Source: Algimonas arctica (GTDB taxonomy: Bacteria; Pseudomonadota; Alphaproteobacteria; Caulobacterales; Maricaulaceae). Taken from it: a stretch of 64,000 nucleotides of DNA. The translations under genes were made by a program, and so were the position numbers. Under the pieces are notes generated by a model. It saw nothing but the letters and a program-made list of their open reading frames with translations, did not search any database and had not been told where the DNA came from. The stretch is taken from positions 176,656 to 240,655 of the forward strand of contig NZ_BMZH01000002.1 of assembly GCF_014652695.1 (NCBI RefSeq). The letters run 5' to 3'. This document shows positions 18,874 to 26,710 of the stretch, in pieces (within the stretch, counting starts at the first letter, position 1; every line of letters begins with the position of its first letter).

Positions 18874-20947
18874 TCGGTTCACCTCCAAAACACCCGTTAT
18901 TTTACAAACAGAAATGACGGAATGTGGCCTCGCCTGCTTGGCGATGGTCTCGCGCTTTCACGGCCATGATGTCGATTTGAACAGCCTGCGGGAAAAATAT
19001 CTTCTGTCCATGCGCGGCACGTCGCTCAAACAAATCATCAAAATTTCGGGCGAGTTGTCCCTGTCACCGCGTGCGCTCAAGGTGGATCTGGATCAGCTAC
19101 ACAAGCTGGCGCTACCCGCGATATTGCATTGGGATCTCAACCATTTTGTTGTGCTGACCCGTGTCCGCAACGACCATATCGAAATTATTGACCCCGGGAT
19201 TGGCCGCAGGACCTTAAAACTGTCCAAAGTTTCGGATCATTTTACGGGCATTGCGCTCGAACTTACCCCGGCGGCAGATTTCCAACCTGTCACCGACCGC
19301 ATCCGCCCGAAACTCTCTGATCTTTGGTCATCCCTTGTCGGGGCCAAACGCGCCGTCGCGCAAACGCTCGCCCTCTCCGTAGCCCTGCTCGCGACACTTC
19401 TCCTCGCGCCATTCTTCTTTCAACTGATTGTCGATGCGGTCCTGCCGAGCCCAGGGCAGCCCGGAGGGGATCGTGGCTTGCTCATCGCGTTGGCCGTTGG
19501 GTTTGGCGGATTAGCTGTGTTGCGCGCCGTGGTCGAAGCGGCGCGGGGCTATACGATTATCACCTTTGGCGCACAGCTATCGCGGCAAATGGTCGGAAAT
19601 ATTTTCCGCCATTTGATCCGTCTACCCGCACGCTATTTCGAACGTCGCCATGTCGGCGACATTATCAGCCGGATGAATTCAACGCAGCCGATCCAAGAAG
19701 CCCTCTCGCATTCGGTTGTCTCGGTCCTGATTGACGGGATTATGGCCGTCTTAATGCTGGTCATTATGTTCATGTTCTCGCCGCTCTTGGCGTTAATCGT
19801 GGTCGCCACGACGGCTTTGCTCGTTCTCGCGACCCTACTCATCTATCCACGCCTGCGCGCCACCCAAGAAGAGGCGATCTATGCGCGTGCGCTGGAGAAC
19901 AGCCACGTTATTGAGAGCATTCGCGCGTCAACGACTGTTAAATTGTTCGGGCGCGAAGCCGAACGCGAAGCAAGTTGGGCCAATCTATTCACGGATTTCG
20001 TCAACGCCGATGTTGGACACCAACGCTGGAATGTGGCGCAAACCTTCGTGCAAACGCTCATCATTGGCTTACAAGTTGTGGGCGTTGTTGTGGCCGCTGC
20101 TTGGGGCATGACGCAGCCAGGGTCGACGTTTACAGTCGGCATGCTTGTCGCCTTTTTGATCTACCGCCAGTATTTTTCCGACGCCGTGGTGCAGCTTGTT
20201 ACCAAGGGCAATGAGTTTCGCCTGCTTTCGCTTCACCTCGACCGACTGGCCGATATTGTTCATGCTCGCACAGAGACGGATCAAGCGGGATATGAGCCCT
20301 TAGGGGACGTCAAAGGTCGGATCACATTGGATGCGGTGACCTTCGCTTATTCGTCTGAGGATCCCAATGTCGTCACAGACTTTACGCTCGACGTTTCCGC
20401 TGGCGAAATGGTGACTCTGACAGGCCCAAGCGGGGGCGGGAAAACCACCTTAATGAAGCTCATGTTGGGGCTTTATGCGCCGATCGACGGTCATGTGAAA
20501 ATTGATGGCCGCGACCTATCTACCATTGATCCCTCCGCCTGGCGTAACCGTGTTGGCGTTGTCATGCAGGACGACCGCCTTCTCTCTGGGACTATTGCGG
20601 ATAATATCGCGTTCTTCGATCCTGAAATTGACATGCAGCGGGTCACGCGCGCCGCGAGCGCCGCCCGCATCCACGACACAATCGTTGCGATTCCTATGAA
20701 TTACCTCGCCATGATCGGTGATATGGGATCAATTCTGTCAGGCGGACAGAAACAACGCTTGCTGCTGGCGCGCGCGCTCTATCAAGAACCCGATGTGCTT
20801 TTCCTTGATGAAGGAACAGCGAACCTTGATGTCGAAACAGAGGCAGAAATCGTCAGCCTTGTAGCAGGATTGGCAATAACGCGGGTTATTGTCGCCCACC
20901 GCCCTGCCTTCCTTGAGGCCAGCGACCGAATTATCCAGATACCGTAG
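18866..20947 (+). CDS. C39-peptidase-containing ABC exporter for double-glycine peptides
   Basis: A 693-residue peptidase-containing ABC transporter that cuts double-glycine leaders and exports the released peptide across the inner membrane. The N-terminal C39 domain has oxyanion Q14, catalytic C20 (TECGLACLAM), H93 (HWDLNHFVVL) and D109 (IIDPGIGRR). Six membrane helices follow. The nucleotide-binding domain has Walker A GPSGGGKTT, signature LSGGQKQRLLLARAL, Walker B VLFLDEGTANLD and H-loop VIVAHRP, so all catalytic parts look intact. The GTG at 18866 is chosen because it overlaps the upstream gene and places the peptidase at the N-terminus; the frame is open a little further upstream. A GG-leader gene lies 211 bases downstream and is the obvious substrate. 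Confidence 0.93.
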   Translation: MISRFTSKTPVILQTEMTECGLACLAMVSRFHGHDVDLNSLREKYLLSMRGTSLKQIIKISGELSLSPRALKVDLDQLHKLALPAILHWDLNHFVVLTRVRNDHIEIIDPGIGRRTLKLSKVSDHFTGIALELTPAADFQPVTDRIRPKLSDLWSSLVGAKRAVAQTLALSVALLATLLLAPFFFQLIVDAVLPSPGQPGGDRGLLIALAVGFGGLAVLRAVVEAARGYTIITFGAQLSRQMVGNIFRHLIRLPARYFERRHVGDIISRMNSTQPIQEALSHSVVSVLIDGIMAVLMLVIMFMFSPLLALIVVATTALLVLATLLIYPRLRATQEEAIYARALENSHVIESIRASTTVKLFGREAEREASWANLFTDFVNADVGHQRWNVAQTFVQTLIIGLQVVGVVVAAAWGMTQPGSTFTVGMLVAFLIYRQYFSDAVVQLVTKGNEFRLLSLHLDRLADIVHARTETDQAGYEPLGDVKGRITLDAVTFAYSSEDPNVVTDFTLDVSAGEMVTLTGPSGGGKTTLMKLMLGLYAPIDGHVKIDGRDLSTIDPSAWRNRVGVVMQDDRLLSGTIADNIAFFDPEIDMQRVTRAASAARIHDTIVAIPMNYLAMIGDMGSILSGGQKQRLLLARALYQEPDVLFLDEGTANLDVETEAEIVSLVAGLAITRVIVAHRPAFLEASDRIIQIP

Positions 20948-21158
20948 AGCGGGATTTATACATTTACACCCCACTATTGCGTGAAATTTATAATTATACC
21001 TCCTTTACGTGTATAAAATACCGCGTTTTAACAGTCTGTTAACCATAATTGTCCCGATTTAGCGACTTAGCGCTTGTTAACGATGACTGAGTCTTGTCTA
21101 AATTGGTACTCACGAGTGGTATCCTCCGCTCGTGTCACATCTAGAGGGATCAACTCAC
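20948..21158 (+). promoter_or_regulatory. AT-rich regulatory region before the GG-peptide gene
   Basis: This 211-base stretch is markedly AT-rich compared with its neighbours and holds no convincing gene. It contains the CtrA-type box at 21028-21043, a second half-site TGTTAACGAT at 21075-21084 that repeats TGTTAACCAT at 21037-21046, and a GANTC methylation site (GAGTC) at 21089-21093. A loose promoter is TTGTTA (21074-21079), 17 bases, TCTAAA (21097-21102). The ribosome site GAGGGA is at 21144-21149. Confidence 0.55.
21028..21043 (+). promoter_or_regulatory. CtrA-type binding box
   Basis: The sequence TTAACAGTCTGTTAAC is an exact TTAA-N7-TTAAC, the consensus for the alphaproteobacterial cell-cycle regulator CtrA. 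It is also a palindrome (TTAACAG-T-CTGTTAA). It lies 116 bases before the GG-peptide start. Binding by CtrA is inferred from the match and from the likely lineage. Confidence 0.6.
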
Positions 21159-21227
21159 ATGCGTGAACTTACAGTTGAAGAACTTGACGTCGTAACCGGT
21201 GGCGCACCGATTATCGTCGACTTTTAG
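21159..21227 (+). CDS. 22-residue double-glycine precursor with a seven-residue core
   Basis: Tiny gene that I read by hand. It has GAGGGA nine bases before an ATG, a leader MRELTVEELDVVTGG and a core APIIVDF, then TAG. The leader fits the Gram-negative GG-leader consensus (MRELT..EL..V.GG, as in microcin V). The cut after the second Gly would release a heptapeptide with two acidic-side features only (one Asp, free C-terminus) and a hydrophobic centre. The upstream C39 exporter is the natural processing enzyme. Directly after the stop, a strong terminator ends the transcript. Such a short core is more like a signalling peptide than a pore-forming bacteriocin, but that is inference. An alternative is a gene shortened by a nonsense mutation: the frame stays open for 24 codons past the TAG. 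Confidence 0.72.
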   Translation: MRELTVEELDVVTGGAPIIVDF

Positions 21228-21266
21228 TCAAACGATAGCGCGAGCTATCAATACTATGTGGACTAC

Positions 21267-21292
21267 AACCCGCTCTTTGAGCGGGTTTTTTC
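21267..21292 (+). terminator. Rho-independent terminator after the GG-peptide gene
   Basis: AACCCGCTC and GAGCGGGTT form a perfect nine-pair stem with a TTT loop, followed by a run of T. It begins 39 bases after the TAG of the peptide gene. It marks the end of a real, short transcript and supports the 22-codon gene. Confidence 0.9.
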
Positions 21293-21362
21293 TTGCACCT
21301 GAACACGCTTCCTTAAGGTCATTTGTGTAAATTGAAGCGAAACTGGAACCTATTTTATTCAG

Positions 21363-23615
21363 ATGCTTAGAAGTCTGCTTGTAATTTTTTGTGCATCCCT
21401 TTGCTCATTCACTGTAGCATTGGCCGCTGATGCACGCCCAATTAATGAGTCAATTGTCGAGTTTCTCAATCAAAAAGAATGGACCCCGCTAGAACTCTTA
21501 TCATCGACAAACACTGAAAAAATGACGGTTAAGCTCATTCAAGAGGCCTCAGAAGCACTTTATACATTTGATTCAGACCGGCTTGGAAAATCGATCACAG
21601 ACGCCAAGAATGCCGACATCGTCGGCGATATACATTGGGATCGAACGCTCCTCTTTGTCGAAGGTATTTCGGATATCATTGCGCAAAGTGATGACGCCAC
21701 GCGCACAGAAAACTTGATCCAGTATTTGGATGGTTTCGGTTTCGCAGATGATTGGTTTTTAAATTCAGTCTCTCAAAGCCTCTCGGCCTTCTTATACGTG
21801 TCCCGAAACCAACTTCTCGTCGGCACAGAACGTATTGATTCCGCGATGAAAGTCATCCCGAGTGAGCTGTCCCCACAGGTGACGTCGGCCCGTATTCTGG
21901 CCTCTGACATCGCGATGGTCTTGCATGGCTTGCAAGGGAAACCCGACTTTATGCTTGAAGCCGCTAGGCTGCAAAGTCAGGCCAAGGCGAGTATTGGGGA
22001 AACCATTGATCGTTATGAGCTCATGACAAACTTTGTGTATGCCCTGAATCGCGCGCGTGAGTACGAAAGCGCCGCACAGGTCGCCGAGTTACTTATTGTA
22101 GAGCCTCACTCTGAGACAACTGCGTCTGGCGTTGCAGAAGCCTATATGGCGGCGACGTTTAATGAGATTGGCGATTATAATCGTGCCGAAAGATTGTCTC
22201 TCACCGCCTTGGAGAGCACAACGCACGCCGCGATTGAATCCCGCGCGACCCTCGAACGTTTGGTTGCATTGGCCGGGCAAGGTAAAGTTGCTGACGCTGA
22301 AAGTCTCATGACAACACGGGGCTGGAAACATAGTCCCGGTGAATTACTCAAAGACATTGATAACCAGTCGATCCTACACGCCGAAGCGCTTCTCGCGATG
22401 CACCGCGACGAATCCCCTTATGCGCTCGCGCTGATGAAGCGCCGGGCCGATCTCCTGATCAATCAAGTTCAGTCCGCAAATTCAGCTGATATTAGCGCCA
22501 TGCTGTCTAATTTGGAAAACACACGGGACCGACAGGTCGAACGCGAAGGCGCGCTGCAACGCGAAACGGAGATGAGAGCCGTACAGCTTGAGCAAAAGAC
22601 CAAGCTGAACCGCTTGCTCTGGGTTCTGATTGGCGGGCTAACGATTGCCTTTAACTTCTTGCTCGCTTTCCTGCGCTACCGCGAAAAACTCAGTGTGAAA
22701 GTTCAAAGCTTGCAAGAAGATGCGCTCTCGGCTGAAAAAATGAAGACTGAATTTCTCGGCCTTATTAATCACGAAATCCGCACCCCTCTCAACGGTATTA
22801 TCGGGATAAGTGACGCGATGATCCATCATGCGCCCAACCCAACAATGCGCGCACAAGCCGAAATCGTACAAGAAAGCGGGCAGCTCCTCTTTGACCTGCT
22901 GGATAGTCTGATCACCATGTCGACGATTGAGGGCAATCGCCTGTCTTTAGACAAAGAAGAGGACGTCCTCGCGAAAACCATTCGGCGTGAAGTAGCCGAA
23001 TGGGACAATGCCGCGGCCAAAAAAGATCTCATCTTCACTCACTTCATTGGCGCAGAGTTAGAAGACGCGGTCATTACCGATCACAAGCGCATTCGCCAAA
23101 GCCTGCACTATTTATTGTCCAATGCTATCCGCTTTACCCAAGTGGGGCGCGTGCATCTCCATGCGACAGCGATACAAGACAGGAACGGCCATCTAGACGT
23201 AACCATCGTTGTTGCTGATACGGGTCAAGGGATCAGTGAAGATGTTCAATCGCGGCTGTTCCAGCCCTTCTTGCAAGCTGACGCGACTATGACACGCAAA
23301 TATGGCGGAGCCGGCCTCAGCTTGGCCATTGCGCGTAAGCTAGCGCGTATGATGCGGGGCGACTTAGTCGTTAAATCACGCGAAGGCCGCGGGACTGAGT
23401 TTACCTTTACGGCCCGGATTCCTCTGGCTGAACCCACGGCACACGCTTTGCCAGATGACCGCGCAGCCGCCGCAACGGCCCCTCTTCTTCTGACGCTGGA
23501 TGATGTCGAGGAACCGGAAGCAATTATTGATCTGATGCTCGGCGAGCAACTCCTCGGCGCGCGCCCAGTCGCTCTAGGTGAAACAAGCACGAGAAATTAT
23601 AAAGCCACCGGCTAA
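21363..23615 (+). CDS. sensor histidine kinase with TPR-like extracytoplasmic domain
   Basis: A 750-residue membrane kinase. It has a signal peptide (about 1-22), then some 360 residues of helical, TPR-like repeats predicted outside the cytoplasmic membrane, a coiled coil (about 380-415), one membrane helix (about 418-438), a HisKA domain with H470 (GLINHEIRTPLNGIIG) and a HATPase domain with N587 (YLLSNAIRFT), DTGQGIS near 619 and a GGAGLSLAI lid. There is no receiver domain; the last 60 residues are a tail ending RNYKATG. No response regulator gene is adjacent. It lies 136 bases after the GG-peptide stop, beyond the terminator, so it has its own promoter. By position and by the peptide-binding habit of TPR domains, it is a candidate receptor for the exported peptide; that is inference. 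No strong ribosome site precedes the ATG. Confidence 0.88.
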   Translation: MLRSLLVIFCASLCSFTVALAADARPINESIVEFLNQKEWTPLELLSSTNTEKMTVKLIQEASEALYTFDSDRLGKSITDAKNADIVGDIHWDRTLLFVEGISDIIAQSDDATRTENLIQYLDGFGFADDWFLNSVSQSLSAFLYVSRNQLLVGTERIDSAMKVIPSELSPQVTSARILASDIAMVLHGLQGKPDFMLEAARLQSQAKASIGETIDRYELMTNFVYALNRAREYESAAQVAELLIVEPHSETTASGVAEAYMAATFNEIGDYNRAERLSLTALESTTHAAIESRATLERLVALAGQGKVADAESLMTTRGWKHSPGELLKDIDNQSILHAEALLAMHRDESPYALALMKRRADLLINQVQSANSADISAMLSNLENTRDRQVEREGALQRETEMRAVQLEQKTKLNRLLWVLIGGLTIAFNFLLAFLRYREKLSVKVQSLQEDALSAEKMKTEFLGLINHEIRTPLNGIIGISDAMIHHAPNPTMRAQAEIVQESGQLLFDLLDSLITMSTIEGNRLSLDKEEDVLAKTIRREVAEWDNAAAKKDLIFTHFIGAELEDAVITDHKRIRQSLHYLLSNAIRFTQVGRVHLHATAIQDRNGHLDVTIVVADTGQGISEDVQSRLFQPFLQADATMTRKYGGAGLSLAIARKLARMMRGDLVVKSREGRGTEFTFTARIPLAEPTAHALPDDRAAAATAPLLLTLDDVEEPEAIIDLMLGEQLLGARPVALGETSTRNYKATG

Positions 23616-23663
23616 GCCGACGGCTTATTGATGACGGGTCTCGTGAGGCAAAGCCCTTTGCCT

Positions 23664-24128
23664 TTAGGAAGACGGACGAAAGCCTGACACTTTACGCGCC
23701 GTAAGCTGCGCAAAAATCAAACCGCCGATCGCGCCCGCGACCATTTGCAAACCAATGCCCAAACCGTCTCGTGCGCCCGCAATCATATGAATGCCAAAAA
23801 ACGCCTGTTTCATCAGCAATAACATCACCAGCATCGCCACGGCCCCGGCCACAGCAAAAACAATCGGTCGTCCAATTCCGGCGAAATAATAGACCAACAA
23901 ACCCAGCAAATAGGCAACAAACGTCCCAATGCTGACAAGAACGATATACATAGAGCCCAGATACATAAGGTCATAGATGGTCATGGAAAGGCGTTGCCCG
24001 ATCCCGACATCCGCACCGATATACGTTAGCCTAGCAATGACGTTTTGCGTTTGTAGCACGACCCCAACGATTGTTGTCGTCACCGCCCCCAAAAGCCAAC
24101 CCACTAGAAATTTTAGAAACGTCGCCAA
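23664..24128 (-). CDS. hypothetical membrane protein, 154 aa
   Basis: Unrecognised protein with four hydrophobic helices: FLVGWLLGAVTTTIVGVV, YIVLVSIGTFVAYLLGLLVYY, FAVAGAVAMLVMLLLM and GIGLQMVAGAIGGLIFAQL. The order and the Gly-rich last helix suggest a small bundle. It converges with the histidine kinase gene (48 bases apart) and is divergent from the sugar dehydrogenase gene. Function unknown. Confidence 0.65.
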   Translation of the reverse strand: MATFLKFLVGWLLGAVTTTIVGVVLQTQNVIARLTYIGADVGIGQRLSMTIYDLMYLGSMYIVLVSIGTFVAYLLGLLVYYFAGIGRPIVFAVAGAVAMLVMLLLMKQAFFGIHMIAGARDGLGIGLQMVAGAIGGLIFAQLTARKVSGFRPSS

Positions 24129-24201
24129 ATCGCTCTCCTTACCTTGCGCCCACCCACGCTAAGCCTAGTATGGGGCGCACGTCAAACCTGTGGAGATAAA
24201 G

Positions 24202-25368
24202 ATGAAGACAAGTTGGACAATTGGAACGGTAGGTCTTGCCGCAATACTCTCGCTATCGGCCTGTCAGGAACCGCAGCCCGCACCGGATCTGCCAGAACGC
24301 CCCGTTTCTGATTTCCAATTAGACACGGTAATTGATGGCCTGCCGTCTCCTTGGGCTGCCGCCGTGATGCCTGATGGGGCTTATTTGGTGACAGGTAAAT
24401 TGGGTCAGCTGTGGCGCATAGACGATGGTTCGAGCGTCGAAATCACGGGACTGCCAGAAATTTTGACTCAGTTCTCTGACAACCGTGTCGCAACGGGCGG
24501 CCAAGGCGGATTACTGGACGTGGCCCTCGCCCCTGACTTTGCGCAGAGCGGCACGATCTATCTCTCTTATTCCTATGGCGACTGGACCAATAACGGCACG
24601 GCGCTGTTGCGCGCGCAGTTAAACGGCAATCAAATCACCTCATCAGAGACAATTTTCCGCGCCAGCCCCGGTAAGGAAGCGGGTAGCCATTTTGGTGGCA
24701 AGATCGCCTTTCCCGGCGACGGCACATTGTTGCTGAGCCTAGGGGACGGTTTTTCTTTGCGCGAGGAAGCACAAAAGCCCACCTCACATCTCGGTTCGAT
24801 TGTTCGCCTGACCCTCGATGGCGGCACGCCTACGGATAATCCAGACTTTGGCGAAGATGCCAAGCCGCAGCTCTTTTCAATTGGGCACCGGAATGTGCAA
24901 GGGCTCGCCATTGATCCGGCGACAGGCGCAATCTGGGAGCATGAACACGGTCCGCGCGGCGGCGATGAGCTCAACCGATTAGAGTCGGGTGGCAATTACG
25001 GCTGGCCGATCGCGACATATGGGCGAGATTATCAAGGCGCGCGGATCAGCCCGATCGAAGATCACGCGGGCTATTCCGCGCCTGTGCATTATTGGGTCCC
25101 ATCTATCGCGCCATCAGGCCTCGCCATTTACCGCGGCGATGTGTTTGCGGACTGGAACGGCCATGCACTGATCGGCGGGCTCGCGTCCGGTGATCTCCGT
25201 CGGGTTGATCCAGAGACCGGCGAGGAAGAGATCCTGCTGAGCGATGCCAAGACAGAGGTTGACGCATTTCGAATCCGCGACGTTGATATTGATTCAGACG
25301 GGGCTGTTTTGCTTGTGGTCGAAGACAAAACCAATGGCCGGCTCATTCGTGTGAGCCCTAAAAAATAA
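24202..25368 (+). CDS. PQQ-dependent sugar dehydrogenase (Asd/YliI type) lipoprotein
   Basis: Predicted periplasmic soluble aldose dehydrogenase of 388 residues, six-bladed beta-propeller. The signal ends in the lipobox LSAC at about residue 20. Family landmarks include GGQGGLLDVALAPDF, SHFGGKIAFPGDGTLLLSLGDG, GHRNVQGLAIDPATG and WEHEHGPRGGDELN. Homologues oxidise aldoses or related sugars with PQQ and calcium; substrate here is unknown, and no pqq genes are in the window. I start at the ATG at 24202 because GGAG lies seven bases before it; the GTG at 24190 would place that site inside the gene. The M24 peptidase gene follows 11 bases later, so the two form an operon. Confidence 0.87.
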   Translation: MKTSWTIGTVGLAAILSLSACQEPQPAPDLPERPVSDFQLDTVIDGLPSPWAAAVMPDGAYLVTGKLGQLWRIDDGSSVEITGLPEILTQFSDNRVATGGQGGLLDVALAPDFAQSGTIYLSYSYGDWTNNGTALLRAQLNGNQITSSETIFRASPGKEAGSHFGGKIAFPGDGTLLLSLGDGFSLREEAQKPTSHLGSIVRLTLDGGTPTDNPDFGEDAKPQLFSIGHRNVQGLAIDPATGAIWEHEHGPRGGDELNRLESGGNYGWPIATYGRDYQGARISPIEDHAGYSAPVHYWVPSIAPSGLAIYRGDVFADWNGHALIGGLASGDLRRVDPETGEEEILLSDAKTEVDAFRIRDVDIDSDGAVLLVVEDKTNGRLIRVSPKK

Positions 25369-25379
25369 GGAATATCATT

Positions 25380-26588
25380 ATGACGAAAGGTGTCGGCGGT
25401 AAAACAGCCAAAGAGGCGTTAGCGAGCCTCGACGATATGACGGCAGGGGCCGTCCCTATTTCCCAAGATGAATATGCAATGCGTATAAAAAAGGCGCAAT
25501 CGCTGATGGCGACACAGGGGACGGACGCGCTTTATTTGCATGCTGGCACATCTCTGTATTATTTCACAGGTACCCGCTGGCCTGGTTCTGAGCGTATGGT
25601 GGGGGCGCTGCTCCTACCTACTGGCGCGCCAATCTATATTGCGCCGGCTTTTGAAGAAGGCACGCTCCAACAATATATGGCCGTTAAAGGGGACGTCCTG
25701 ACATGGGACGAGCATGAAAACCCCTATGGTTTAATCCGACAGCATCTCAGCTCACGGGGTGTCACTAAAGGCCAGCTTGGCATTGACGAAGCAACACCTT
25801 TCTTTGTGTCCGACGGCATTGCGCAAGTCAGCCCTGACTTAAAGCTGACCAATGGCGCTTCTATAACCGCGGCCTGTCGAATGATAAAATCATCGTCTGA
25901 GCTCGCGTTGATGCAACGTGCAAAAGATATGACATTGGCCGTCCATAAAGCGACAGCCTCTATGCTGCATCAGGGTATCACGACGGACGACGTCGGCGCT
26001 TTCATTGATGCGGCGCATCGAAAAACGGGCGCGGCCAAAGGGTCTTATTTCAAAATTATCCTATTTGGTCCGGACTCATCATTCCCCCATGGGGTAAAAG
26101 ATCCGAAGCCTCTGGAGCGTGGCGACATGGTCTTAATTGACACGGGCTGTCAGCTGCATGGTTATATTTCAGATATTACGCGGTCCTATGTTTTTGGCGA
26201 ACCCAATGACAAGCAAAGACAGGTTTGGAACGCGGAAAAAGCGGCTCAAGTCAAAGCGTTTGAGGCCGCACAAATCGGCGTCCGGTGTGGGGATGTGGAT
26301 CTGGCCGCGCGAAAAGAGTTGAGCGCGAGAGGCTTCGGGCCCGGATATGAAACACCGGGCTTACCCCATCGTACAGGGCACGGTATCGGTCTTGATATCC
26401 ATGAATGGCCCTATCTAAATTGGGGCGACGACACCCCTCTTGCACCAGGAATGTGCTTTTCCAACGAACCGATGATCTGTCTCTACGGCGAGTTTGGGGT
26501 TCGCCTAGAAGACCATTTTTATATGGGCAGTGACGGCCCTGTTTGGTTCACAGAACCCAGCAAGAGTGTTGATGATCCATTTGGATAA
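25380..26588 (+). CDS. Xaa-Pro aminopeptidase-like M24 metallopeptidase
   Basis: Two-domain 'pita-bread' peptidase of 402 residues that would remove an N-terminal residue before proline. The five metal ligands of the family are visible: D254 and D265 (IDTGCQLHGYISDITR), H334 (RTGHGIGLDIH), E363 (SNEP) and E377 (RLEDHF). The N-terminal creatinase-like domain covers about residues 30-170. There is no signal peptide, so it acts in the cytoplasm. The ATG is 11 bases after the sugar dehydrogenase stop. True prolidase or aminopeptidase specificity cannot be separated by eye. Confidence 0.9.
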   Translation: MTKGVGGKTAKEALASLDDMTAGAVPISQDEYAMRIKKAQSLMATQGTDALYLHAGTSLYYFTGTRWPGSERMVGALLLPTGAPIYIAPAFEEGTLQQYMAVKGDVLTWDEHENPYGLIRQHLSSRGVTKGQLGIDEATPFFVSDGIAQVSPDLKLTNGASITAACRMIKSSSELALMQRAKDMTLAVHKATASMLHQGITTDDVGAFIDAAHRKTGAAKGSYFKIILFGPDSSFPHGVKDPKPLERGDMVLIDTGCQLHGYISDITRSYVFGEPNDKQRQVWNAEKAAQVKAFEAAQIGVRCGDVDLAARKELSARGFGPGYETPGLPHRTGHGIGLDIHEWPYLNWGDDTPLAPGMCFSNEPMICLYGEFGVRLEDHFYMGSDGPVWFTEPSKSVDDPFG

Positions 26589-26649
26589 ACCCAGTGTGAC
26601 GTCACCGTTGCCGCCAAAGTCACCGTCGTGACGGACGAGCGGTCCTCAT

Positions 26650-26682
26650 AAAAAAACCCGCCCCACAGAGCCTGCGGGGCGG
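26650..26682 (-). terminator. Rho-independent terminator
   Basis: Minus strand: CCGCCCC pairs with GGGGCGG around an 11-base loop, followed by GTTTTTT. It serves the glycine-zipper gene that ends at 26711. Confidence 0.85.
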
Positions 26683-26710
26683 ACATTAAGGCAGCGTTCG
26701 CCGTCCGGTC

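Noticed and set aside
21094-21125. TTGTCT with TATCCT as the peptide promoter
   Set aside because: The spacer is 20 bases, too long; the TTGTTA/TCTAAA pair with 17 bases is better, though still weak.
21083-21167. 27-codon ATG frame overlapping the GG-peptide start
   Set aside because: No ribosome site, no leader-like sequence and an overlap with the much better supported peptide gene.
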